DNA of 64,000 bases from Methanococcus maripaludis (GCF_013760955.1 NZ_JACDUL010000001.1:438340-502339), one strand, 5' to 3'; positions 18,487 through 30,007 are shown, counted from the stretch's first letter. Numbers and translations: made by a program. The notes: generated from the letters alone by a model not told the origin.

Positions 18487-19548
18487 TTATCTTATTATTT
18501 TGACACCTGATGCTTTGAACATCACACATAAATTTTTATTTTCTTTAATTTCCAAAGCTTCGAGTGAATTTGGTGTTATGAGAACTTTTATATCAATGCC
18601 GCCAATATCCAAAGTTAACCAGACCAGATGTCCTCTTTTTTGGATTTCTGTAACTTTTCCATTGAATACATTTTTTGCGGAGCTGTCAAAACATTTTAAA
18701 GCAACGATTATACTTTCTGGCCTAATCGATATTTTTACATTCTCACCAACTTCTGCAATATCAGAAGAATATATCTTTACTCCAGAAACATCCAAAACTG
18801 AAATGTCATTTGAAACTTCTTCCACTTTTGAATCGAGAATATTTGTACCCACAAAATCTGCAACAATTTCGGACGAAGGATTTGAAAATACATTTTCTGG
18901 AGTTCCATACTGATAAACTCTTCCGCCCTTCATTATCAGTACTTTATCTGCAAGACTCCAGATATCATCGAAATCGTGTGTTACGTGGAGTACCGTTGTT
19001 CCATATTTTTTTATTGCATTTTTAACGAGTACCCTAATCTTTTCTTTCGTTTTAACGTCCAGTGCACTGAAGGGTTCATCCATAAACAGGATTTTTGGCT
19101 TTATGATAAGCCCTCTTGCAATGGATGCCCTCTGCATTTCCCCACCACTTAATGTTTCGGGTTTTCGGTTGAGAAGATGATCGATTCCAAGCAACTTTGT
19201 TATCTGAAGAATTTCTTCTTTTATGATGTTTTTATCCTTCAATTTCTTTTTAAGACCGTATTCAATATTTTCATAAACTGTCATGTGCGGAAACAGTGCA
19301 TAATCCTGATAAATTATACTTATATCTCTTTTTTCAGGATTTAAGTTCGTTATCTCTTTTTCTTCTACAAATATCCTTCCAATTTCAGGAGTATAAAACC
19401 CAAGCGCAGTTTCTAAAAGTATGGACTTTCCACTACCCGTTGGCCCAATTATTGTTACGTAATCTCCTTTTTCAACACTTAAATTAACGTCCTCTAACTT
19501 AAACTCGCCCAGATTGATATTTAAGTTTTCAACTTTAACGAAACTCAA
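18487..19548 (-). CDS. wtpC: Tungstate/molybdate ABC transporter ATP-binding protein
   Basis: 353 residues from a TTG that overlaps the stop of the permease gene (TTTTGAG), with GGAGGG upstream. Walker A is GPTGSGKS, the signature LSGGEMQRASIARGL, Walker B ILFMDEPFSALD. Residues about 240-353 form a TOBE-type domain that in ModC/WtpC senses oxyanion. It energises uptake by the permease at 19545-20327. Context with two oxyanion-binding lipoproteins fixes the substrate class as tungstate or molybdate; which one cannot be read from sequence. Confidence 0.9.
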   Translation of the reverse strand: MSFVKVENLNINLGEFKLEDVNLSVEKGDYVTIIGPTGSGKSILLETALGFYTPEIGRIFVEEKEITNLNPEKRDISIIYQDYALFPHMTVYENIEYGLKKKLKDKNIIKEEILQITKLLGIDHLLNRKPETLSGGEMQRASIARGLIIKPKILFMDEPFSALDVKTKEKIRVLVKNAIKKYGTTVLHVTHDFDDIWSLADKVLIMKGGRVYQYGTPENVFSNPSSEIVADFVGTNILDSKVEEVSNDISVLDVSGVKIYSSDIAEVGENVKISIRPESIIVALKCFDSSAKNVFNGKVTEIQKRGHLVWLTLDIGGIDIKVLITPNSLEALEIKENKNLCVMFKASGVKIIR

Positions 19549-20327
19549 AATTTCCCTCCTTCGTATTTCTCAAATATCAAAATCGCAATAAAGGATATCA
19601 TTAAGAGTACTATTCCACTCGAAATCGCCATTCCAAGATTTCCATATGACATGTTTAGATACAACGTTATCGGGAGCGTTTCTGTATACATGTACGTTCC
19701 ACCGGCAAGCATTAAGACAGTTCCAAACGTACCCATGCATCTTGCAAAAGCAATTATCGATGAAGCAAAAATTCCACTTCTCGCCATCGGAAGAGTAACA
19801 TTTTTAAAAGTTTCGAACTCGCCGTATCCAAGACTCCTAGAAACAAGTTCGTATCTCGGATTAATATCTTGAAAAGTAGAACATACAATCCTTATTGCAT
19901 AGGGGAGTGCTGTGAAAATCTGAGCTACAACTATTCCAAGTTTAGTAAATACCACCTTTATTCCAAAAAACTCCAATAAGTCCCCGATAAAAGTTTGCCC
20001 AAATAAAAGCAAAAGTGCAAGCCCCAACACAAGTTCTGGAAATGCTATCGGTAAATCAAGTATTGCTTTGACAATACTTTTTCCAGGAAATGAATATCTA
20101 GATATGGCATAGCCTGTAGGAATTGAAAATCCCAAAACAAATGCTGTTGAAATTAATGATGAATATAGCGATACTTTAAGAGAATAGATCATTTCTGGAT
20201 GAAATAACGCGGCAAACACGTCTTCAAACTTTGGAACTAAAATGAGTGAACTTATCGATAAAAAAAGTAAAAATGTAAACAAAAATGTCAGAAAAATTGA
20301 CATTTTTTTAAAACTAATTAGTTGCAT
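19545..20327 (-). CDS. wtpB: Tungstate/molybdate ABC transporter permease
   Basis: 260 residues; its ATG overlaps the end of the upstream binding-protein gene by 10 bases. About six membrane helices are visible, from IFLTFLFTFLLFLSISSLI to IVLLMISFIAILIF. The cytoplasmic EAA loop, which contacts the ATPase, is SRSLGYGEFETFKNVTLPMA. This is a ModB/WtpB-type permease that forms a homodimeric channel with two WtpC subunits. Translational coupling to both neighbours shows one operon. Confidence 0.9.
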   Translation of the reverse strand: MQLISFKKMSIFLTFLFTFLLFLSISSLILVPKFEDVFAALFHPEMIYSLKVSLYSSLISTAFVLGFSIPTGYAISRYSFPGKSIVKAILDLPIAFPELVLGLALLLLFGQTFIGDLLEFFGIKVVFTKLGIVVAQIFTALPYAIRIVCSTFQDINPRYELVSRSLGYGEFETFKNVTLPMARSGIFASSIIAFARCMGTFGTVLMLAGGTYMYTETLPITLYLNMSYGNLGMAISSGIVLLMISFIAILIFEKYEGGKF

Positions 20328-21121
20328 GGGTTAAAACCCCACTTCTGCCAGAGTTCAAATGATTCTTCGGAAACTACATAATCATTGAAAGCTTTTGCAA
20401 ATTCAACATCCTCTGCCATGGTGGTAACTGCAGTAGGTATTGTTTTTATGGTATTTTGATCTTTTGGTATTTGAATAACTACAATTTTTCCTTCTGATTC
20501 TGCCCATGTAACCATGTCTTCCCAGATTATAGTCGCATCTGCCTGTCCTGTTGCTTCGTAGATTAAAAGCTGGTTTACAGTAGGCGTGAAAACTTCAACA
20601 TTTACATTTACAGCTTCCCATATTCCATTCTTTTCACATATGCTTTTAGCAGTTTTTCCAATAGCACATGCTTGCGGGTCCCCTAAAACAACAGATACAT
20701 CTTCTCTTGCTAAATCTTCAAGACACGTTACATTTTTAGGATTTCCTTCAGGAACCGCGATTACTGGAACGTGGTCGACCACAGTTAAAACAGTTTCATT
20801 TAATATGTATCCTGCTTTCATTGCATCTTCAGTATATTTGTATGCACCAGGAATAAATACGTCACATTCACCGGTTGTGGTTAAAACACCGAATACTTCA
20901 GCACTTCCACCGTAATGAACCTGAACTTTTGCCCCGGTTTCGTTTTCAAAGTTAGCAATTATTTCATTCATAGGTTTCATCAAACCTGCTCCACAGCACA
21001 ATCTTAATGTTTTACCATCGTATATCTTTTCAGAGCCTGCATCTGCTGAATTGTCGGTACAGCCTGCAAAACAGGTTAGAAGTAAAACTCCAACAATTCC
21101 TAGCACCAATATTTTTTTCAA
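20318..21121 (-). CDS. modA: Molybdate/tungstate-binding lipoprotein, ModA-like
   Basis: 267 residues from a TTG with GGTGA upstream. A lipoprotein signal ends in the lipobox CFAGC, Cys at about residue 20. The rest is a type II periplasmic binding fold with TLRLCCGAGLMKPMNEIIANF, GGSAEVFGVL and DVFIPGAYKYTEDA, as in ModA; CACAIGK-like and ACAIGKTAKSICEKNG segments are near the hinge. It hands oxyanion to the permease encoded by the overlapping next gene. A second, different binding protein lies just upstream (21203-22237). Confidence 0.88.
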   Translation of the reverse strand: MKKILVLGIVGVLLLTCFAGCTDNSADAGSEKIYDGKTLRLCCGAGLMKPMNEIIANFENETGAKVQVHYGGSAEVFGVLTTTGECDVFIPGAYKYTEDAMKAGYILNETVLTVVDHVPVIAVPEGNPKNVTCLEDLAREDVSVVLGDPQACAIGKTAKSICEKNGIWEAVNVNVEVFTPTVNQLLIYEATGQADATIIWEDMVTWAESEGKIVVIQIPKDQNTIKTIPTAVTTMAEDVEFAKAFNDYVVSEESFELWQKWGFNPCN

Positions 21122-21202
21122 ATTATCACCGATTTATAGATAGTAGTAATTTTGCACATATGTTCAAAAGTAAAAAAGTGCAAAAAAAATAAGGGATTTT
21201 AA

Positions 21203-22548
<1,346 letters not shown>

Positions 22549-25500
22549 ATGTATGCGGAAATGTCAAAAGAAGAATTATTGAAAAGGTTTGATGGCTACG
22601 TAATTTCGAAAGACGTTAAAGAAAAGACAGAAGCTACCAAAATCTTAGGGTACCTGGGAATAAAAGAAATTAAAAGTCGAATGGATGAGATTTTAAAACT
22701 TACCTTGGAAAATGACATTTCAATAAGATTAAATGTAATAACTGCGTTTTCAAACATTTTAAACAAATTTCCGGAAGTTTTCAGCGAATTTTTATCCTGC
22801 ATATACTTCACTACAGAGTTTTCGAACAACATTCTCTCAGAACATGCCAAACATGCGATAAAAGCTTTTGAACCCGATGTAATTGAGAGGCATGTTGAAC
22901 ATTTTAAAAACGGAATTTACTCAAAAAATACGGAAGAAAGAATAAAAGGAATAGTGGGACTTTCTTTGATTTCAAGATTCAGCCCGGAATTTTTAGATAA
23001 AGCATTATCTGAAATTGTAATGGTATCAACATATGATAAATCCGAGTTGGTGCAATTAATCGCACTTGGAACTCTTGACGACTTTTCACAACTTGATAGA
23101 AACCTTTTGAGATATTCCCACCTTGTGTTCAATAAAAAAATGGATACAAAACCAGTCAGTTCTGTTAATACCAATGATGAAATCTCCAAATCACTAACAG
23201 ACCTCGCAATTTCAGAAGAATTGGGTGAAAATACAATAATTGAATTGTTAAAATACCTATCAAATGAAAACGATTTTTATTCATTGCTCGCTGCAATTTC
23301 ACTTAAAAACAATATTTCAGAAGTTAAAAATGCATTTTCAAAATATCCTTTGATATTTAACGACCAAATTTCAAAATTCTATAAAAAACATTTGAATAAT
23401 ATACAAGAGCTGGTTTCATGCCATTTGATCTTGGATATGTGCTGTATTTTAGATATGGAACCTAAAAATGTGGATTTTGAAAAGATATTTTACTACCTAA
23501 AAAAGAATATTTCTGGAAAGGAGCATTTATCAAAAGCATACTCCCTAAAAATCCTTTATTCATTGTTTAAAATGAAAAAATTGGATTTAGATGAAAAAAT
23601 TGATGAAACGTTTGATAATTATCCATTTGAAAATATTTTAAAGGAACATCCTCTATGCTATCACTTTGGAATGCCCCTTTTAATTGAAAAATATAATACC
23701 TTACCCAAAGTCGATAAAAATCCGTATTTAATCAGTTCTCTTGATTTAAAAATGCGCTACATGGGCCCTGCAGAAAGATACCAGTATTTGAAATCTACTG
23801 AAAAAAATTTTGAAAATGAATACTGGCTTGAGCGATACGAAAGTGCAAAAAAAATTGGAACGGTTCTGTATTTTGACGAAGCTAAAGACTTTATAAACTT
23901 TGACCTTTTAAACCAGATTCTTCATGATGAAGTATACCTCGTCAGAAATATTGGCATATGGATGCTTCGAATACTTTCAAAATACGATGTAAAAATCCCT
24001 GAAAAAATTATTTTAGAAGCAATCCACAACCTAAAAAGTCCTTACTGGGAATTGAGACTTGAATACTACTTATTCTTCAACGAATTACTGGAAAAAAATT
24101 CAGAAATACTGAAAAACTTCAATATTGCATCAAAACTTAAATTTAGCTTGGGAAATCTCCACGTAACCGAAGAACATTCTCCTTCAAAAGCCATTATAAA
24201 AGATATTCTAAATAAAATTTTAGACAATCTAGAAAACCGTTCGGAAAATTTTCAGAACGAATTAAAAATTGTAGATTATCCCGAATCATATCTTGAAAAC
24301 CCCGTATCTTCTGCTGCATTTCTGGAAAAATTAAAGATAATGTTGGATAGTTACATCCTAAAAAATGATGAAAAAAATATTTCAAAAGTATTAAAATTCC
24401 TCGAAACATATGAATCAAAAGTAGATTCTTCATATTTAATCGAAGAACTCGTAAAACTAAAAAAAGATTATGAAAGTGCAGATCATTTACTAAATAATTT
24501 AAAAAACAGGTACAAATTAATTCCAAAATCCCTTGAAATTCAAATCTCAAACAGTCTGAATAATCCGATAATTGAACACAAAATCGACGGGCTTGAAGAA
24601 ATCCTTGTTTATTTAAAAGAAGGGTTCGAACTCAGCGAAGAAATGAGTATGAAGATAAAAGAAATTTTAATAATGTACAGGGATGAAAAACTTACAAAAT
24701 CCTGCCTCAATATTTTAAATTTGCAATCAGATCTTGAAAGCAGACGAATAGTTCTTGAAAAAGAAGAATTTGATACCTATTTAAACGATCTAAAGGGGAT
24801 CAAGGGACTATCTGATGAAAAAATAAAAAATATATCTCCAGAAGAACTTTACGTAAAATTAAACCATATTTTACATAAAAAATCAGATTACGATTACGAA
24901 TCGATTAATTTCAACGACATACTGTATTTTTTATCTGATTATTCAAAAATTCCTTCCGTAATATTAATTACAATTATCCTGAAAATTTTAAAAAATGTAA
25001 TTCATGACCCAAACTCAGATTTTTTAAATAAAATAGATGTTGAAAATTCAGAACTTCTGGATGATTTATACTATCTAACACTTTCAACAGATTACAGCAT
25101 AATTTCAAAAAATGCACTTTTATTAACTGTAGAAATCGTTAAAAATAAACCAGAATGGCTTTCAAAGAATATCGCAGGAAATTCAAAAAATAGGGACTGG
25201 ATTATATTCTTAAATTTATTTTTAGATTATCCTGACGATAAAGTAGTTGGAGAAACTCTCGATGCACTCGATTACCATGCTAAAAATTCAAAATATTACG
25301 CGTTCTCAAAGGAATTTCTTGAAAAACTTATTGTCCTACTGGATACCTCAAGCTGGACAAATTTCAAAAAAATTGTAAAAGTACTTAGCGATTATAGTAT
25401 GGATAAAGAACTTTTAAACACCATTTCCAAACTTCTGATTGAAAAAATTGAAAAATCAAACGATGATTCTAGATTGGTATTATTGAGATTCTTTAAAATT

Positions 25501-25614
25501 CAGGATGTATCCAAAATAGACGAAAATTTGATAAATAAACTTTTTGAACTTAAAAAGTCTGAAAATTACGATATAAAAAGAGATATTGAAGAGATAGAAT
25601 CAAAAATTATCTGA
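22549..25614 (+). CDS. Giant HEAT-repeat protein, copy 1
   Basis: 1021 residues from ATG 22549, 4 bases after GGTGA. The start MYAEMSKEELL matches that of the downstream paralogue (MYQNMPKKDLT), which supports it. The whole chain is helical with irregular HEAT/ARM-like repeats, for example KILGYLGIKEIKSRMDEI, and a conserved mid-region DEVYLVRNIGIWMLRILSKY (residues about 465-485). There is no signal peptide, membrane helix or catalytic motif. Such proteins are usually protein-protein scaffolds in the cytoplasm. It is followed after 19 bases by a 1030-residue paralogue. No function is recognised. Confidence 0.88.
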   Translation: MYAEMSKEELLKRFDGYVISKDVKEKTEATKILGYLGIKEIKSRMDEILKLTLENDISIRLNVITAFSNILNKFPEVFSEFLSCIYFTTEFSNNILSEHAKHAIKAFEPDVIERHVEHFKNGIYSKNTEERIKGIVGLSLISRFSPEFLDKALSEIVMVSTYDKSELVQLIALGTLDDFSQLDRNLLRYSHLVFNKKMDTKPVSSVNTNDEISKSLTDLAISEELGENTIIELLKYLSNENDFYSLLAAISLKNNISEVKNAFSKYPLIFNDQISKFYKKHLNNIQELVSCHLILDMCCILDMEPKNVDFEKIFYYLKKNISGKEHLSKAYSLKILYSLFKMKKLDLDEKIDETFDNYPFENILKEHPLCYHFGMPLLIEKYNTLPKVDKNPYLISSLDLKMRYMGPAERYQYLKSTEKNFENEYWLERYESAKKIGTVLYFDEAKDFINFDLLNQILHDEVYLVRNIGIWMLRILSKYDVKIPEKIILEAIHNLKSPYWELRLEYYLFFNELLEKNSEILKNFNIASKLKFSLGNLHVTEEHSPSKAIIKDILNKILDNLENRSENFQNELKIVDYPESYLENPVSSAAFLEKLKIMLDSYILKNDEKNISKVLKFLETYESKVDSSYLIEELVKLKKDYESADHLLNNLKNRYKLIPKSLEIQISNSLNNPIIEHKIDGLEEILVYLKEGFELSEEMSMKIKEILIMYRDEKLTKSCLNILNLQSDLESRRIVLEKEEFDTYLNDLKGIKGLSDEKIKNISPEELYVKLNHILHKKSDYDYESINFNDILYFLSDYSKIPSVILITIILKILKNVIHDPNSDFLNKIDVENSELLDDLYYLTLSTDYSIISKNALLLTVEIVKNKPEWLSKNIAGNSKNRDWIIFLNLFLDYPDDKVVGETLDALDYHAKNSKYYAFSKEFLEKLIVLLDTSSWTNFKKIVKVLSDYSMDKELLNTISKLLIEKIEKSNDDSRLVLLRFFKIQDVSKIDENLINKLFELKKSENYDIKRDIEEIESKII

Positions 25615-25633
25615 TAATTACTGGAGCCACAAT

Positions 25634-28600
25634 ATGTATCAGAATATGCCTAAAAAAGACCTTACACCACTTTTTGATAAGTTTATCGAATCTAACGAGT
25701 ACAAGGAAAGAGCGGAAGCTGCAAAAATTTTGGGATATCTCGATAAAGAAGAACTTGGAGAAAGACTGCAAAAAATTGTATTATTAAATTCCGATAATAA
25801 TATTGCAGTGTTGCTAAATTTACTTAGTTCCATCAAAAATATTCTTTTAAAATATCCTGAAAAATCCGAAGAACTTTTAATATATGTTTACATACATACC
25901 GAATTTTCAAACCACCTTGTAAAAGAGTTTTCAAGGCAGATCATAGATTCGGTAAACCCTAAAGTAATCGATAATATCGTAGTATACCATACTTCAAAAT
26001 TATATTCGAAAAATAGGTTTGAAGTTGTAAAAGCATTGTTAGTATTGGGATTTGTATCGATATATTCTCCAGAATACCTTAAGAATTCACTTCCCGAACT
26101 TTCGATGATTTCACTATATTCAAAATCAGAACTTTCAAAAATACTTGCTCAAGCAATACTTGACGAATTTGAAAATATTCCCAAATCAATTATAAAAGAA
26201 TTAAAATTTTTAATAGAATCTCCAGATATCGATGAAAATAGTTGGGATGACACAAATGACGCATTTAAAAAATTAGTGATAATTAATTTAAAAAAAGAAA
26301 TTAGTGATGACGAATTTTTACTTGTTTTGAAACATTTAACTGATTCAGAAGAAAAAAATGCAATTATATCTGCAATTACGCTTAAAAAATATGTTAATTT
26401 ACTAAAAAAATTAAATGAATCTGAAAATGAAATTTCGGAAATATATCCCTCAATTTACAATGCATTGGAAAATAAAAATGAAATCGATGGATTGAATGCA
26501 ATTTTAACTTCTGCGTACATAAGAATACTTGTTAATTCAAACATTACTTCTGAAAAAGCCTTAAAACTTATTAAAAATTTAGTTACTCGGTATTTAAACC
26601 ATGATAACTATTTAATCAGTAGTTATGGGCTTGAAATGCTAAATTCTTTTGTTTTATTGAAAAATAGTGAACTGAATTTAAATATTGAAAAAATTCTCGA
26701 AAATAACAATTTTGGAAATATTTTAAGATATAACAGTTTAAACTATTATAGTGGAATTAAATTAATCGCAAATTTAGGACTTTATGATATAGTACGTCCG
26801 GAAATAAGCCCATATTTTAATGAAAGTCTCGTAAATGAATATGCTGAAGTTCCAAAAAGTATGAATTTTGAACAGTTTCGATCTCTTGAGAAAAAATTTG
26901 ACAGCGAGGACTGGTTTTACAGGTTTGAAATCGGAAAAAAACTGGGTAATCTCACATATGCTGTTCCAAATGATATAAAATACAGCTATGGTTTAATTAA
27001 CTCAGTCCTTAATGACCGTGTATATCTTGTAAGATCTGTTGGTGTATGGATACTTCACATCATTCTAGATAGGGGTTTTAAAATCCCTGAAAATTTGATA
27101 ATTGAATCCATCTCGTGTTTTGATGATCCAAATATGGAAATACGGCAAGATTTGGCAATTTTTTACAATAAGTTACTTAAAAAATATCCTGAAATCTTGA
27201 ATAATGTTGAAATAAAATCTAAATTTCAAAGCGCCCTTACAACTAAATATTTTACAGACCGATTTAATATTGTTCGGACAATTTGTGAAGATACCTTAAA
27301 ATTAATTCCTAATTCAAAGGATTTAATCGGTTATGAAAGTAAAAATCTGGAAGAAAAGTTTGAAACACTTGAAAAGGCGTTGGATAATTTCGAACTTAAA
27401 AGATCTGCAGTAATCCGGCTTAAGGTAAAATTGAGAAGCTACATTAAAACAAAAGATAGCGAAAACATATTAAAAATACTAGAATTCATTGATAAACAGG
27501 ATTTAACTGAAGAATTTTTTGATTTATTCTTTGAATTATGTTCTGTTAAAAAAGACTTTGAAATTGCAGAGAATATATTAAATAGACTGAAAAATAGGTT
27601 TCCAGAAGTTCCAAAATCACGCGAAAATATTATTTATGGAAATTTAGACGAAATGATAGTTTCAAGACGAATAGATGCATTAAATGAAATTTTGGAATAC
27701 ATTCTAGAAGGTTTTGAGATCGATGGAAAAATTATTAAAAAAATAAAAGAATTTGCAATATATCCACAAGTAAATTCCAAAATAACAGAACTTTCACTAA
27801 AAATACTTGAAAAACTCAGCACTGAAGAATCTAAAAGAATATTTAATGAAAAAATTGAACTTAATGGGTATTTATCTAAAAATAACCTCGAATCTGAAGT
27901 TGTCGATGTGAAAACTCAAACCTGGAAAGAAATATATTTTTCATTGAAATATCTGCTAACTCAAGACTATAAAACCCTAAATTACGTAAATCTTGAATTT
28001 TCAGATTTTATGAAATTTAATATCCTAGAATCAGACAAAAATTCATTAATTATTAGCATAATTCTCTTAGAAGTGCTAAAAAATAATTTAAAGTTGGAAG
28101 ATCCCATTTTAATGGACGAACTTGAAAAATACAAAAGACCAATACTTAAAAATATTTCAAAAATTATTTTAAATCAAAAATATCCATTATTGTCCCAAAA
28201 AGGACTTGAATTTTTAAAAACCGTGATGTATAAAAAATCTTCATGGTTTGAAGAAGCTGTTCTAACCAGTTCAAAATCAGAAGAATATTTGACACTCATT
28301 TCAAAACTTCTTGATGAAAATACGCCACAAATACAGGTTGAAAGCTTAGAAACCCTTGCAAATTTGGTAAAATTAAATGTTAAATGTACAGATTATCCTG
28401 ATATCCATGAAAAAGTTTTGAATTTAATAAGCGATGATAAAAAATGGATTGTATTTAGAAAAGCTCTTGAGGTAATCTATGCATGTAATTTCGAAGATAA
28501 AGAAGATATCCTCGAAAAGGTGAGTAAAAGAATTATAGACTACCTTAAAAATTCAAATGATGATTCCAAGCTCTTTTTAATAAAATTCTTTAAAATAAAA

Positions 28601-28726
28601 GGAATAGATAAAATCCCAGATTACTTATTTGAAGAATTGAAAGAATTTGAAAACAGCCCGAACCCATATATAAGCTCAGAAATAGCAGAATTAATTCAAA
28701 AAAGAAAAATGGGTATGAATTTTTGA
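25634..28726 (+). CDS. Giant HEAT-repeat protein, copy 2
   Basis: 1030 residues, an end-to-end but divergent paralogue of the preceding gene. Shared segments include KILGYLxxEE near residue 30, YSKSELSKILAQAILDEF near 170, NDRVYLVRSVGVWILHII near 465, and a C-terminal NSNDDSKLFLIKFFKIKGI near 990. The helical HEAT-type layout and lack of catalytic motifs are the same. Spacing of 19 bases indicates one operon. Equal length suggests a duplication of the whole gene followed by long divergence, perhaps giving a heterodimeric scaffold. Unknown function. Confidence 0.88.
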   Translation: MYQNMPKKDLTPLFDKFIESNEYKERAEAAKILGYLDKEELGERLQKIVLLNSDNNIAVLLNLLSSIKNILLKYPEKSEELLIYVYIHTEFSNHLVKEFSRQIIDSVNPKVIDNIVVYHTSKLYSKNRFEVVKALLVLGFVSIYSPEYLKNSLPELSMISLYSKSELSKILAQAILDEFENIPKSIIKELKFLIESPDIDENSWDDTNDAFKKLVIINLKKEISDDEFLLVLKHLTDSEEKNAIISAITLKKYVNLLKKLNESENEISEIYPSIYNALENKNEIDGLNAILTSAYIRILVNSNITSEKALKLIKNLVTRYLNHDNYLISSYGLEMLNSFVLLKNSELNLNIEKILENNNFGNILRYNSLNYYSGIKLIANLGLYDIVRPEISPYFNESLVNEYAEVPKSMNFEQFRSLEKKFDSEDWFYRFEIGKKLGNLTYAVPNDIKYSYGLINSVLNDRVYLVRSVGVWILHIILDRGFKIPENLIIESISCFDDPNMEIRQDLAIFYNKLLKKYPEILNNVEIKSKFQSALTTKYFTDRFNIVRTICEDTLKLIPNSKDLIGYESKNLEEKFETLEKALDNFELKRSAVIRLKVKLRSYIKTKDSENILKILEFIDKQDLTEEFFDLFFELCSVKKDFEIAENILNRLKNRFPEVPKSRENIIYGNLDEMIVSRRIDALNEILEYILEGFEIDGKIIKKIKEFAIYPQVNSKITELSLKILEKLSTEESKRIFNEKIELNGYLSKNNLESEVVDVKTQTWKEIYFSLKYLLTQDYKTLNYVNLEFSDFMKFNILESDKNSLIISIILLEVLKNNLKLEDPILMDELEKYKRPILKNISKIILNQKYPLLSQKGLEFLKTVMYKKSSWFEEAVLTSSKSEEYLTLISKLLDENTPQIQVESLETLANLVKLNVKCTDYPDIHEKVLNLISDDKKWIVFRKALEVIYACNFEDKEDILEKVSKRIIDYLKNSNDDSKLFLIKFFKIKGIDKIPDYLFEELKEFENSPNPYISSEIAELIQKRKMGMNF

Positions 28727-28727
28727 T

Positions 28728-29291
28728 TTAATTTTTTTCGACAAAATTTTTCAAAAAGTATTCGTATACAATAACTCCATCCTCTGAGAGTTCAGGGTGG
28801 AATGAAATTGCCATAATATTTCCTTCTTTTACCCCAACAATATTTCCATCATCTTTTGAAATTATTTCAACGTCTTTTGAAAGGATCTCGCCAACTTGTG
28901 GGGCTCTGATAAATACTGCGTGTACCTTTTTTCCGCCCAATACTATTTCTTTTTCAAAACTATCCTTTTGGCTACCGTATGCATTTCTTTTTATTGTTAC
29001 ATTCAACATTTCAAGTAATGGTTGTTCTTTTCCAGTTCCTTTTGATAAAAGAACCATTCCTGCACAGGTTCCAAGTATTGGGATTTTTAAATTTCTAATT
29101 TTGTCGATAAATCCGTAGCTTACCATTAATTTTCCAATAGTGGTACTTTCACCACCAGGGATTATCAAAGCGTCTATCCCATCTAAATCGTCTACAGTTC
29201 TTATCCGTTTAGGAATACAGTTTACTTTTCTAACTGCATCTTCGTGTTCTTCGAGATCTCCCTGAATCCCAAGTATTCCCATTATTTTCAT
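28728..29291 (-). CDS. pdxT: Pyridoxal 5'-phosphate synthase glutaminase subunit PdxT
   Basis: 187 residues, class I glutamine amidotransferase fold. GVLGIQGDxEEH near the start is written here [39 protein letters not shown] with the nucleophile Cys near residue 79, and [10 protein letters not shown] with the catalytic His-Glu pair complete the triad. It supplies ammonia to PdxS for vitamin B6 synthesis. PdxS is not in the window. GGTGA lies 4 bases before the ATG. It converges with the second HEAT gene, 1 base apart. Confidence 0.95.
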   Translation of the reverse strand: MKIMGILGIQGDLEEHEDAVRKVNCIPKRIRTVDDLDGIDALIIPGGESTTIGKLMVSYGFIDKIRNLKIPILGTCAGMVLLSKGTGKEQPLLEMLNVTIKRNAYGSQKDSFEKEIVLGGKKVHAVFIRAPQVGEILSKDVEIISKDDGNIVGVKEGNIMAISFHPELSEDGVIVYEYFLKNFVEKN

Positions 29292-29407
29292 AAATTCACC
29301 GTTTTTTATAAATTGTACTTAATACGGATAGTTTTGAATCATTATTTAAAAATTTGTATAATAAATTATATATCTAAATTAATAAATATATCTTCCTAAA
29401 ATAAAAA

Positions 29408-29483
29408 TGGGGCCGAGACCGGGAATCGAACCCGGGTCGAGGGATCCACAGTCCCTCAGGATAGCCACTACCCTACCACGGCC
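29408..29483 (-). tRNA. tRNA-His (GUG)
   Basis: The complement folds as a cloverleaf with anticodon GUG in loop CUGUGGA on stem AGGGA/UCCCU, T-loop UUCGAUU and an encoded CCA end (29408-29410). The extra G(-1) typical of tRNA-His is encoded at 29483 opposite C73. One U-U mismatch is seen in the acceptor stem. It is the last of five tRNA genes on this strand. Confidence 0.93.
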
Positions 29484-29512
29484 ACAATAATCATCTTTTA
29501 CGATTGATATAA

Positions 29513-29597
29513 TGCAGGGGCAGGGATTTGAACCCTGGAACCACTACTGGACAGGATTCTAAGTCCTGCATCTTTGGCCAGGCTCGACAACCCCTGC
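29513..29597 (-). tRNA. tRNA-Leu (UAG)
   Basis: 85 bases with a long variable arm, as in class II tRNAs. The acceptor stem is GCAGGGG/CCCCUGC, anticodon UAG sits in loop CUUAGAA on stem CAGGA/UCCUG, and the T-loop is UUCAAAU. CCA is not encoded. Confidence 0.94.
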
Positions 29598-29611
29598 ACT
29601 TAAAAATAAAA

Positions 29612-29686
29612 TGCTCCAGCCGGGATTTGAACCCGAGTCCCGGCCTCGAAAGGGCCGGATGATTGGCCGGACTACACCACTGGAGC
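29612..29686 (-). tRNA. tRNA-Glu (UUC)
   Basis: 75 bases. Acceptor GCUCCAG/CUGGAGC, anticodon UUC in loop CUUUCGA on stem CGGCC/GGCCG, T-loop UUCAAAU. CCA is not encoded. In methanogens this tRNA also feeds tetrapyrrole synthesis through glutamyl-tRNA reductase. Confidence 0.95.
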
Positions 29687-29701
29687 TTGTTTCATATATT
29701 A

Positions 29702-29776
29702 TGGGCCCGATGGGATTTGAACCCATGACCACTCGGTTATGAGCCGAGCACTCTAACCAGCCTGAGCTACGGGCCC
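29702..29776 (-). tRNA. tRNA with CAU anticodon, probably tRNA-Ile2
   Basis: 75 bases. Acceptor GGGCCCG/CGGGCCC, anticodon CAU in loop CUCAUAA on stem CUCGG/CCGAG. The GGGCCCG acceptor and A73 resemble archaeal tRNA-Ile, and there is no intron, whereas the elongator tRNA-Met of methanococci is expected to carry one. I therefore favour the tRNA-Ile2 whose C34 is changed to agmatidine to read AUA; tRNA-Met is the alternative. Confidence 0.9.
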
Positions 29777-29814
29777 GTACCCGGTCTTGAGAGTGAATAA
29801 TTTGTTAGAAAAAA

Positions 29815-29891
29815 TGGCGCCTCCTGCAGGGCTCGAACCTGCGACCTACGGATTAACAGTCCGTCGCTGCTACCTACTGAGCTAAGGAGGC
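29815..29891 (-). tRNA. tRNA-Asn (GUU)
   Basis: 77 bases including an encoded CCA at 29815-29817 after G73. Acceptor GCCUCCU/AGGAGGC, anticodon GUU in loop CUGUUAA on stem ACGGA/UCCGU, T-loop UUCGAGC. It is the first gene of the leftward tRNA cluster. Confidence 0.95.
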
Positions 29892-29936
29892 TCGCTGTCA
29901 TACTACTTGACCGCACAATAACAATCAACATTCTGC

Positions 29937-29967
29937 TATATAAACTTTATGCAGTAAAGTATAAATA
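29937..29967. promoter_or_regulatory. Divergent tRNA promoters
   Basis: TTTATATA (complement of 29937-29944) lies about 46 bases upstream of tRNA-Asn and TATAAATA (29960-29967) lies 41 bases upstream of tRNA-Phe. Both are good archaeal box A elements at the distance expected for tRNA precursors, so the leftward five-tRNA cluster and the rightward tRNA-Phe are probably divergently transcribed from here. Confidence 0.55.
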
Positions 29968-30007
29968 CTAAAAAAGATATGCTTAATTGTGGATTTAACT
30001 GGAAATT

